Shown here: positions 31,938 to 39,307 of the stretch, piece by piece
Position numbering within the stretch: the first letter of the stretch is position 1
Layout of the letters: each line of letters starts with the position of its first letter
DNA from: Acidimicrobiia bacterium
GTDB taxonomy: Bacteria > Actinomycetota > Acidimicrobiia > Acidimicrobiales > JAHEJN01
NCBI GenBank assembly: GCA_029861625.1
Contig: JAOTZB010000006.1
Span: 1 to 39,307 of the forward strand
Length of the DNA: 39,307 nt
Reading direction: 5' to 3'
Program-made: the position numbers and the translations under genes
The notes under the pieces: generated by a model
Seen by the model: only the letters and a program-made list of their open reading frames with translations
Database searches by the model: none
Told to the model about the DNA's origin: nothing

Positions 31938-31947
31938 AGGCTACGAT
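31938..31947. promoter_or_regulatory. Overlapping divergent -10 elements sharing TA at 31942-31943
   Basis: AGGCTACGAT: reverse-strand TAGCCT (31943-31938) 7 nt before ATG 31930; forward TACGAT (31942-31947) 9 nt before ATG 31957. Confidence 0.6.
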
Positions 31948-31956
31948 GCCCGAGCC

Positions 31957-32577
31957 ATGGACGCGCCGAGCCCTGCGGCCGATGCCCGCCAGCTCCGCAG
32001 CAGCGATGCGGGCCACGAGGTGTGGTCACTCGAGCTGGTAGATCCGGCGGCGGGCGTCGTGGCGTCGATGGGAATCCAGCTCGGTGGCGGGGCGGCGGGC
32101 TGGTGGACGGTGATCGCGAGAACCGAACGTCCCCTCGTCGCCGTCATCGACCCCGAGGTATCGGCGCCGCTGTGGCCCGATCTCGAGGTCCGGGCGTCGG
32201 GCCTGTGGGCCGAGCTCCGGGTCCAGACCCGACTGACGCATCTGACGGCCGACCTCGAGGCATTCGGCATCGAGGTCGACACGCCTGCCGAGCTGCTCGG
32301 AGACGCGCGAGGCCACCGCGTGCCGGTCGGAAGCGACGTCGAGTGGCACGCAACCGGCGTGATCGTCGGACTCGACGACGGTTACGAGGTCGGCGCGGTG
32401 GTCGAGGGCGAGCTGCTCATCGGCTCCGAGCGGGTCGCGATCGCCGGGACCGGCTGGTGGACACACCGTTGGGGGACTGCAGCGTGGCCGCGACTCGACC
32501 GGCTCCTCGCGGTCGAGTCGACATCGGCGGGCGAGATCGTCAGACCCCGGTTTCCCGCTTCGCCGCCACCCGGCTGA
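31957..32577 (+). CDS. Hypothetical protein, possibly AttH/DUF7064-like lipocalin-fold family
   Basis: GSDVEWHATGVI...GELLIGSERVAIAGTGWWTHRWG resembles the DLEWE...G-G-RDHSWG signature of that family, but weakly. Confidence 0.6.
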   Translation: MDAPSPAADARQLRSSDAGHEVWSLELVDPAAGVVASMGIQLGGGAAGWWTVIARTERPLVAVIDPEVSAPLWPDLEVRASGLWAELRVQTRLTHLTADLEAFGIEVDTPAELLGDARGHRVPVGSDVEWHATGVIVGLDDGYEVGAVVEGELLIGSERVAIAGTGWWTHRWGTAAWPRLDRLLAVESTSAGEIVRPRFPASPPPG

Positions 32578-33454
32578 TGCCGAAGACGACGGCGAACGCG
32601 ACGACGGCGAGCACGATCGGCATGACTGCATCGTCGGCGTTCGGCCAGTCGAGGCCGGTGCCGTCGACGACCTCGTCGGCCTCCCGGCTGATGAGCCCGA
32701 CGCCGTTCGGCCACGGCCAGAGGACTCGTAGCGAACCGACCATCAGACCGACCAGCGCGGCCAGCGTGAGGTCGCGCGCCCGGTCGAGCAGCACGCCCAA
32801 CACGTTCGAGAACAGCGCGAGGCCGATGACGACACCGACACCGACGAGCAGGACATCGCCAAGATCGCGGTCGCTCACCGCGCCGAGGACCGGCGTGTAC
32901 ATGCCGATCATCAACAGCAGGAACGAACCCGAGATGCCGGGCAGGATCATCGCGCAGATCGCCAGCGCTCCCGCGCCGAGGAACGCTATCGGTGAGGGGT
33001 TCGCGACGGGACCCTTCTGGTATCCGAGGAGGACGAACACGACGACGGCCACCGCGATGAGCAGCCCGAGCTCGGCGCCGGTGCGACGTTCGAGCAGATT
33101 CCACGCGATGACGATCGATGCCGCGACGAGCCCGAAGAAGAGTCCGGCCATCTCCTCGGGGTAGTCCTCGAGCAGTCGCTCGATCACCGAGGCGAGCGCG
33201 GCGACCGCGATGAGGATGCCCACGCCCAGCGGGACGAGGAACGCCCAATCGACGGAACGGAGCTGGCTGCGAGCCGCGGCGATGTCGCCGCGGGCCACCC
33301 GGCCCAGGACACCGGCCGCGGCCCTGACGTTCTGGACGAGATCGTCGTAGATGCCGACCAACAGTGCAATCGTCCCGCCGGAGACGCCGGGAACGATGTC
33401 GGCTGCGCCCATGAAGAAGCCGCGGAGCGCCTGGAGTCCGAACCGTTCGAGCAC
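32540..33454 (-). CDS. DUF368 family membrane protein (PopT-like undecaprenyl phosphate translocase)
   Basis: GFFMGAADIVPGVSGGTIALLVGIYDDLV and internal repeat AICAMILPGISGSFLLLMIGMYTPVL; multiple TM segments; GTG start (33454 or 33457). Confidence 0.9.
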   Translation of the reverse strand: MLERFGLQALRGFFMGAADIVPGVSGGTIALLVGIYDDLVQNVRAAAGVLGRVARGDIAAARSQLRSVDWAFLVPLGVGILIAVAALASVIERLLEDYPEEMAGLFFGLVAASIVIAWNLLERRTGAELGLLIAVAVVVFVLLGYQKGPVANPSPIAFLGAGALAICAMILPGISGSFLLLMIGMYTPVLGAVSDRDLGDVLLVGVGVVIGLALFSNVLGVLLDRARDLTLAALVGLMVGSLRVLWPWPNGVGLISREADEVVDGTGLDWPNADDAVMPIVLAVVAFAVVFGISRVAAKRETGV

Positions 33455-33516
33455 CACGGCAGGGTAGTGCGGTCTCGGCGTACCTTTGCGCCGATCTGCG
33501 CCGAGAGCGGGCCTAC

Positions 33517-34287
33517 TCAGCTCTGACCGGCGAGCTTGCGGTTCTTGATCTTCGACTTCACGTAGTCGCGGTTGGTGTACGCGATGAAGTCGAGCGGGAT
33601 CTCCTTCGGGCACGCCTCGGTGCACTCGCCGTGATTGGTGCACGATCCGAAGAACTGCTCCATGGTCTCGACCATCGCCTCAGTGCGTTTCCATCGCTCG
33701 GCCTGACCCTGGGGCAACAGGTTGAGGTGCTGGATCTTGGCCGAGGTGAACAGCTGTGCCGCGCTGTTCGGGCAGGCCGCGACACATGCGCCACAGCCGA
33801 TGCATGCAGCCGCGTCGAAGGCCGCGTCCGCGGTCTCCTTCGGCACCGGGATGAGGTTGGCGTCGGGGGCCGAGCCGGTGTTCACGCCGATGAACCCGCC
33901 GGCCGTGACGATGTCGTCGAGCGGTGATCGATCGACCGCGAGATCCTTGATGATCGGGAACGAGGTCGCCCGCCACGGCTCGACCACGATGTGGTCGCCG
34001 TCGTCGAACTTGCGCATGTGGAGCTGACAGGTGGCCGTGGCCTTCTCGGGTCCGTGGGCCTTGCCGTTGATCATGACACCGCACGTGCCGCAGATGCCCT
34101 CGCGGCAGTCGCTCTCGAACTCGATCGGCTCCTCGCCTGTGGCGATGAGCTGCTCGTTGACGAGGTCGAGCATCTCCAGGAACGACATGTCCTCGGCGAC
34201 GTCGTTCGCCTCGTAGGTGACGAAGCCACCATCGGCCGCCGGCCCGCTCTGGCGCCACACCTCGAGCGTGAGATTGATCGTGTTCAC
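33517..34287 (-). CDS. sdhB: Succinate dehydrogenase / fumarate reductase iron-sulfur subunit
   Basis: CREGICGTCGVMINGKAHGPEKATATC, CIGCGACVAACPNSAAQLF, CTNHGECTEACPKEIPLDFI; GTG start. Confidence 0.95.
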   Translation of the reverse strand: MNTINLTLEVWRQSGPAADGGFVTYEANDVAEDMSFLEMLDLVNEQLIATGEEPIEFESDCREGICGTCGVMINGKAHGPEKATATCQLHMRKFDDGDHIVVEPWRATSFPIIKDLAVDRSPLDDIVTAGGFIGVNTGSAPDANLIPVPKETADAAFDAAACIGCGACVAACPNSAAQLFTSAKIQHLNLLPQGQAERWKRTEAMVETMEQFFGSCTNHGECTEACPKEIPLDFIAYTNRDYVKSKIKNRKLAGQS

Positions 34288-34304
34288 GTCGTTTCCTGCC
34301 CCTG

Positions 34305-36227
34305 CTACTTGTAGCTGCGCTGGGTGAGCGCCACGTTCTCGAACTCGAGTGCTTCGGTGTGCCGTATGGGCTCGGTGTCGGACCCGGTCCATTCCCACGC
34401 TGCCGAATGGGCGAAGTTGTCGTCGTCGCGGAGCGCTTCGCCCTCGTCGGTCTGGCTCTCTTCTCGGAAGTGCCCGCCGCATGACTCCTCGCGGGTGAGG
34501 GCGTCGCGTGCCATGAGCTCGGCCAGCTCGAAGAAATCGCTGACGCGTCCGGCCTTCTCCAAGGACGTGTTGAGGCCTTCGTCGCCGCCGAGGATGCGCA
34601 CGTCGGCGTGGAACTCTTCGCGGAGGGCCGGAATCTCGCTGAGCGCCTTCTCGAGCCCGGCGCTGTTTCGAGCCATCCCGATGTTGTCCCAGCAGATCTT
34701 GCCGAGCTCACGGTGGAACCAGTCGACCGAGCGGGTGCCCTTGATCTCGAGCCAGTGTCGGGTTCGTTCGGCGACCTCGGCGTTGACGGCCCGGAAGGAC
34801 TCGTGGTCGGTGGGAAGCGGGTTCGTGCCCAGCAGCGGGGCCAGGTAGTTGCCGATCGTGTAGGGCAGCACGAAGTAGCCGTCGGCGAGACCCTGCATGA
34901 GTGCAGATGCGCCCAGGCGGTTGGCGCCGTGGTCCGAGAAGTTCGCCTCGCCCAGCACGAACAGGCCAGGGACGTTGCTCATGAGATCGTAGTCGACCCA
35001 CAATCCCCCCATCGTGTAGTGGATCGCGGGATAGATGCGCATGGGCCGCTCGTAGGGGTCCTCGCCCGTGATTCGTTCGTACATGTCGAACAGATTCCCG
35101 TACTTGGCCCTGATGGACTCGACTCCATCGCGTTCACGCGCCACGGCGAAGTCGAGGTAGACGCCGTTCTTCAGCGGCCCGACGCCGAGGCCCTGATCGA
35201 CCACGGTCTTGGCGTTTCGGGATGCGACGTCGCGGGGCACGAGGTTTCCGAATGCCGGGTACTTCTCCTCGAGGAAGTAGTAACGCTCCGCTTCGGGGAT
35301 GTCCTTCGCCATCCGTGTCTCGTCGGGATCGCGGGGAACCCAGATGCGTCCGTCGTTGCGGAGCGACTCGGACATGAGCGTGAGCTTCGACTGGAACTCG
35401 TCGCTCGCCGGGATGCACGTGGGGTGGATCTGCGTGTAGCACGGGTTGGCGAACAGCGCGCCACGACGATGCGCTCGCCAGGCCGCGGTGACATTGCACG
35501 CCATCGCATTCGTCGACAGGTAGTAGACGTTGCCGTACCCGCCGGTGGCCAACACGACCGCGTGGGCGCTGTGCGACGCGATCTCGCCCGTGAGCAGGTC
35601 GCGGGTGACGATGCCGACGGCCCGACCGTCCTCGACGACCAGATCGAGCATCTCGGTGCGGGTCAACAGATCGACCGTGCCCGCGGCGACCTGGCGCATG
35701 AGTGCCGAGTACGCACCGAGCAGGAGCTGTTGACCCGTCTGGCCCCTCGCATAGAAGGTGCGGCTCACCTGGGCCCCGCCGAAGGACCGGTTGTCGAGCA
35801 GGCCGCCGTACTCCCTGGCGAACGGCACGCCCTGGGCCACGGCCTGGTCGATGATGTCGACGCTGGCCTCGGCGAGCCGGTACACGTTGGCCTCCCGGGA
35901 GCGGTAGTCACCGCCCTTCACCGTGTCGTAGAAGAGGCGGAACACGCTGTCGCCGTCGTTCTGGTAGTTCTTCGCCGCGTTGATGCCGCCCTGGGCCGAG
36001 ATGCTGTGGGCCCGGCGGGGAGAGTCGTGATAGGTCAGGGCCTTGACCCGGTAGCCGAGCTCGCCGAGCGATGCCGCCGCCGAGGCGCCCGCGAGGCCGG
36101 TGCCGACCACGATGACCTCGAACTTCCGCTTGTTGGCGGGGTTCACGAGCTTCATGTCGAACTTGTGGTTGGTCCACTTGTCGGCGACGGGCCCGTCGGG
36201 GACACGAGGGTCGAGTGATCCGATCAT
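34305..36227 (-). CDS. sdhA: Succinate dehydrogenase / fumarate reductase flavoprotein subunit
   Basis: [81 protein letters not shown]. Confidence 0.96.
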   Translation of the reverse strand: MIGSLDPRVPDGPVADKWTNHKFDMKLVNPANKRKFEVIVVGTGLAGASAAASLGELGYRVKALTYHDSPRRAHSISAQGGINAAKNYQNDGDSVFRLFYDTVKGGDYRSREANVYRLAEASVDIIDQAVAQGVPFAREYGGLLDNRSFGGAQVSRTFYARGQTGQQLLLGAYSALMRQVAAGTVDLLTRTEMLDLVVEDGRAVGIVTRDLLTGEIASHSAHAVVLATGGYGNVYYLSTNAMACNVTAAWRAHRRGALFANPCYTQIHPTCIPASDEFQSKLTLMSESLRNDGRIWVPRDPDETRMAKDIPEAERYYFLEEKYPAFGNLVPRDVASRNAKTVVDQGLGVGPLKNGVYLDFAVARERDGVESIRAKYGNLFDMYERITGEDPYERPMRIYPAIHYTMGGLWVDYDLMSNVPGLFVLGEANFSDHGANRLGASALMQGLADGYFVLPYTIGNYLAPLLGTNPLPTDHESFRAVNAEVAERTRHWLEIKGTRSVDWFHRELGKICWDNIGMARNSAGLEKALSEIPALREEFHADVRILGGDEGLNTSLEKAGRVSDFFELAELMARDALTREESCGGHFREESQTDEGEALRDDDNFAHSAAWEWTGSDTEPIRHTEALEFENVALTQRSYK

Positions 36228-37054
36228 TGCCCGGCCTCCTCGGCTTCGACCTCTTCGCCGGTGATGCCGCACGGCGCCGTGCAGTTGTCCTCGTCGACCA
36301 GCCCGGCCTGGACGAGGATGGGGAAGCTGAGGTTCCCGATCAGGATCACCGCGGCGATGCTGCCGGCGAAGGCGCGGCGGGCACCGTTGTACCTCGGGTT
36401 GTTGATACCGAGGCTCTGGAACAGGCTCCAGGTGCCGTGGAAGATGTGCATGGCGAGCAGGATGTTGGCCACGATGTACAACAGTGCGACTGGCCAGTTC
36501 TCGAGGCTCGAGACCACGTTGTGGTACGGGTCACCTCGTTCGTAGTCGACCCACGGCAGGACACCCCACGTGAGATCGGCGAGGTGGTAGACGATGAAGA
36601 GGCCGACGATCGTGCCGCTCGCCACCATGGTTCGACCCGCGAAGTTGACGGCGATGAAGTCCTGGCCACCCTCGTACTTCTTCGTGCCGTCGAGCACGCT
36701 CGAGCTCGGGTTCGCCTTCACGCTCATCGCCTTCAGCGTGTACGCGGCGTGGATGTGGAGGGCGAACATCGCGATCAGCCCGAGACGGAAGCCCCACAGG
36801 AACCACGTGCGCGGGATGACCTCGGTGCCGATGTCGCGTAGCGTCTCGGCATATTCGCGGAGCTCGACCGGTCCTTCGTACAGGTGGAGGTTCCCGATCA
36901 TGTGGGCGAGCACGAAGCCGAGCAGGCCGATGCCCGTGAGTGCCATGACCCACTTCTTGCCGACGGCGGTCTGGTAGAGGCTGAGCGGGAAGGGGAGCTG
37001 GCGAGGCGGCTTGCTGATGGGTTCCGGCTTCGGCCGGCTCATGGTCGTGGCCAT
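36224..37054 (-). CDS. sdhC: Succinate dehydrogenase cytochrome b subunit (single long subunit, type B-like)
   Basis: [71 protein letters not shown] overlap with sdhA. Confidence 0.92.
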   Translation of the reverse strand: MATTMSRPKPEPISKPPRQLPFPLSLYQTAVGKKWVMALTGIGLLGFVLAHMIGNLHLYEGPVELREYAETLRDIGTEVIPRTWFLWGFRLGLIAMFALHIHAAYTLKAMSVKANPSSSVLDGTKKYEGGQDFIAVNFAGRTMVASGTIVGLFIVYHLADLTWGVLPWVDYERGDPYHNVVSSLENWPVALLYIVANILLAMHIFHGTWSLFQSLGINNPRYNGARRAFAGSIAAVILIGNLSFPILVQAGLVDEDNCTAPCGITGEEVEAEEAGQ

Positions 37055-37105
37055 GGGTCCGAAGTTACTGCGGTCGGTGACCGGGCGGGTAACCGCTGGG
37101 GGTCG

Positions 37106-39304
37106 TCACGACGTGATCGTGGTGTCGTACCGGTTGCTGGCGGTGTCGTCGCCATGGAGCCCGAGCTCGAGCGTGGCGGGGCCCGTCACCGCCGGGGCGA
37201 CCCAGCTGAGTGTGCCGACGCGGGTGACCGCGTCGGCCTCGATGGGTCCCGACCAACGCCACTGGTGTGAGCCGCCTGGCCAGGTCAGGTCGGCGACGAC
37301 CGTTCCGTGCGTGTCGTGGCGGTGGTCGCTCACCACGTGCACATCGAGCGCTATCGACTCGTCGGCGACCATGGTTCTCGGGAGCCGGTCGGCGACGACG
37401 ATGACTGGCGCACACGCCTCGCGCACGGCGGCGAGCGCCGCCTTCGGGTTGCGCTCGTGATCGAGGAGCGACGAGCTGATCGCCGGCGCCGCGTCGGCGA
37501 AGAAGTGCAGGCAGAACCCGCCGGTCGGGCGGTACTTGATGCGGCGCAAGGTCTCGATCTGGCGGCGCAGGAGCTGGGCCTGGTATCGCTGGCTGGTGTC
37601 GCGCCAGTGGTCGAACGTCGGCGACATCTCGGGCGGGACGTTCCTCGCGAACGGGCCGGGCTCGTAGCCGTGGTGTTCCGCGAGGCGGTCCCAGTCGAGG
37701 TCGGGCCACCGCTCGGGCTCGCAGAACTCGGCCGAAGTCGGCACCGACGCCGCCCCGAGCTCGGACACCCAGCGCACGGCTCGGGGCATGCGACGCGAGA
37801 GCCTTGCGAGGTCGCGCTCGTCGCCCCATCGCCAGCCGAACCACAGGTGCGTATCCGTTCCGTCGAGCTGCGGGGGATGCGGCCACAGTCCGGAGTGCGC
37901 GATGACGGGTCTGGTGCCGTCAGCCTTGTCGATCGTGCGCTTCACCGACCGGTCGAGCACCGACTTGTTCCACGTCGGCAGCTGTTGGCCCATGGCGGCT
38001 CTCGGGCCGCCGAATCTCGGCCGCCCGTCGACGTGAGGGGCACCCTCGGGCACCGGGCTGTTGTGGGCGCACCAGATCACGATCGACGGATGATGGGCCA
38101 GCGTGTCGACCGCTGCCTCGGCCAGGTCGATCGCACGCCTGCGGACGCGTCGCGAGTACCCGCGGTGCAGTGGGAAGTCCTGCCACAACAACATCCCGAG
38201 GCGATCGGCCGTCTCGTAGAGCGTCGGGTGCCCGATGTGGCCCCGCACGCGCAGCAGGTTGAGGTTGGCGTCGAGGGCGGTGCTGATGTCGCATTCGACC
38301 TGTGCTGCGGTGGTCGCACCCAGGTCGAGGCGAGTCGGCCCGATGTTGGCGCCCTTGGCGAAGAGCACCTGGCCGTTCACGTGGAGCCGCCAGTGTCGCA
38401 TCGCGACGGCCCGGAGCCCGGTTCGAACCGTGCGTTCGTGACTCACCCGGCCATCGACCGAGAGCTCGACCCGTAGCTCGTGGAGGGGCTGATCGCCGTG
38501 GCCGTGGGGCCACCACAGCGCAGGCTCGGGGATGGTCACGGTCCATTCGACACGGTTGTCGCCGATGCTGAGCGGGTGTTCGAAGCGATGTTCCGTGCCG
38601 GCGATCGTCGTCTCGATCTCGGCCGGTACGGTTCGGTCGCTGTTGACGGATGCCGTTATCACCAGGGTGGCTTCGTCGGGTGTCGCGGTGCGGCATCGAG
38701 CCCGAAGCGCGGCGATGCGGGCCGGCCCGCTCCGATCGATCGTGATCGGTCGCCAGATCCCCCCGGGATTCCACGCGGGGTCGACGTCGCGGGAGTCGTC
38801 GAAGATGCCGACGATCGAGTGCTTCGCGTCCAGGTCGTCGGCTCGACGATGACTGACCTCCACGGCTACGACATGGTCGTCGCGATCGAGGACGTCGGTG
38901 CCGAGCTCGAATGCATGGGGTGCGAAATAGCCCTCCATGTCGCCGAGGTAGTGACCGTTCCACCAGACGTCGGCCTCGGAGAAGACACCGTCGGCGATCA
39001 GCCACATCCGCTCGTCCGGCCCAGCCGGCGCGATGCTCACGTGGCGGCGGTAGAGGATGGGTCCGTCGTGGTCGGCGAACGCCTCGGTCGTGCGCCAGTG
39101 GCCGGGGACCTCGATCGACTCCCAGCCGTCGTCGTCGTGGTCGGGTTCCTGGAAGCGGAGTCGAAGCTCCTGGTCGGCGACAGCGGCCCGCCAGGTTCCC
39201 GAGAGCTCGTTCACCGCCAGGACCGTATCGCTGTCGCGCTGTTGCCGCCTGCTCCGGTGGGGTCCACGGCCGGCGGGTGCGTGATCGTCATACTTGAGGG
39301 CCAT
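37106..39304 (-). CDS. Glycoside hydrolase family 2-like protein (start uncertain: ATG 39304 or GTG 39214; may extend past window)
   Basis: SGTWRAAV...WESIEVPGHWR, VWWNGHYLGDMEGYFAPHAFEL, NPGGIWRPITID, LLRVRGHIGHPTLYETADRLGMLLWQDFPL, HPSIVIWCAHNSP, WVSELGAASVP. Confidence 0.85.
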   Translation of the reverse strand: MALKYDDHAPAGRGPHRSRRQQRDSDTVLAVNELSGTWRAAVADQELRLRFQEPDHDDDGWESIEVPGHWRTTEAFADHDGPILYRRHVSIAPAGPDERMWLIADGVFSEADVWWNGHYLGDMEGYFAPHAFELGTDVLDRDDHVVAVEVSHRRADDLDAKHSIVGIFDDSRDVDPAWNPGGIWRPITIDRSGPARIAALRARCRTATPDEATLVITASVNSDRTVPAEIETTIAGTEHRFEHPLSIGDNRVEWTVTIPEPALWWPHGHGDQPLHELRVELSVDGRVSHERTVRTGLRAVAMRHWRLHVNGQVLFAKGANIGPTRLDLGATTAAQVECDISTALDANLNLLRVRGHIGHPTLYETADRLGMLLWQDFPLHRGYSRRVRRRAIDLAEAAVDTLAHHPSIVIWCAHNSPVPEGAPHVDGRPRFGGPRAAMGQQLPTWNKSVLDRSVKRTIDKADGTRPVIAHSGLWPHPPQLDGTDTHLWFGWRWGDERDLARLSRRMPRAVRWVSELGAASVPTSAEFCEPERWPDLDWDRLAEHHGYEPGPFARNVPPEMSPTFDHWRDTSQRYQAQLLRRQIETLRRIKYRPTGGFCLHFFADAAPAISSSLLDHERNPKAALAAVREACAPVIVVADRLPRTMVADESIALDVHVVSDHRHDTHGTVVADLTWPGGSHQWRWSGPIEADAVTRVGTLSWVAPAVTGPATLELGLHGDDTASNRYDTTITS

Positions 39305-39307
39305 GGG

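Noticed and set aside
30855-33164. 769-aa plus-strand ORF
   Set aside because: Runs antisense across fpg-like, SCP2-like and DUF368 genes and out of frame through another gene; composition is artefactual.
34608-36218. 536-aa plus-strand ORF opposite sdhA
   Set aside because: Antisense to a highly conserved flavoprotein gene; no domain-like motifs.
18087-37054. sucCD, icd, mdh and sdhCAB in one 19-kb stretch as a possible TCA supercluster or novel system
   Set aside because: The genes are split among separate, opposing transcription units with unrelated genes between them; ordinary core-metabolism clustering.

Overview
The window is a GC-rich, gene-dense actinobacterial chromosome segment. 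The gene set and the leaderless-style promoters suggest an Acidimicrobiia-like organism, but this was not tested by any search. I call about 40 protein-coding genes, almost all housekeeping: tsaE-tsaB-rimI-tsaD, CIRCE-groES-groEL, guaB3-guaA, a UvrD/PcrA helicase, sucCD, purN-purH-folD-metF, icd-mdh and sdhCAB. Also present are two group II PLP decarboxylases, an Fpg/Nei glycosylase, a DUF368 (PopT-like) transporter, an OmpA-domain protein, two tandem membrane-protein paralogs and a GH2-like protein at the right edge. I saw no tRNA or rRNA genes, CRISPR arrays, transposons or phage genes, and no clear new multigene system. The best second-look items are: (i) recurrent TANNNT hexamers 6-7 nt upstream of start codons (leaderless transcription), including a divergent pair whose -10 elements share one TA step; (ii) a Rieske-like protein that keeps the two disulfide cysteines but has lost all four cluster ligands; (iii) a GH2-like protein with Ser where the acid/base Glu should be; (iv) a 5'-truncated glycosyltransferase resembling tRNA-queuosine mannosyltransferases; (v) very compact convergent gene ends whose stop codons lie inside inverted repeats. 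All family assignments come from motif recognition by eye; no database search was run.
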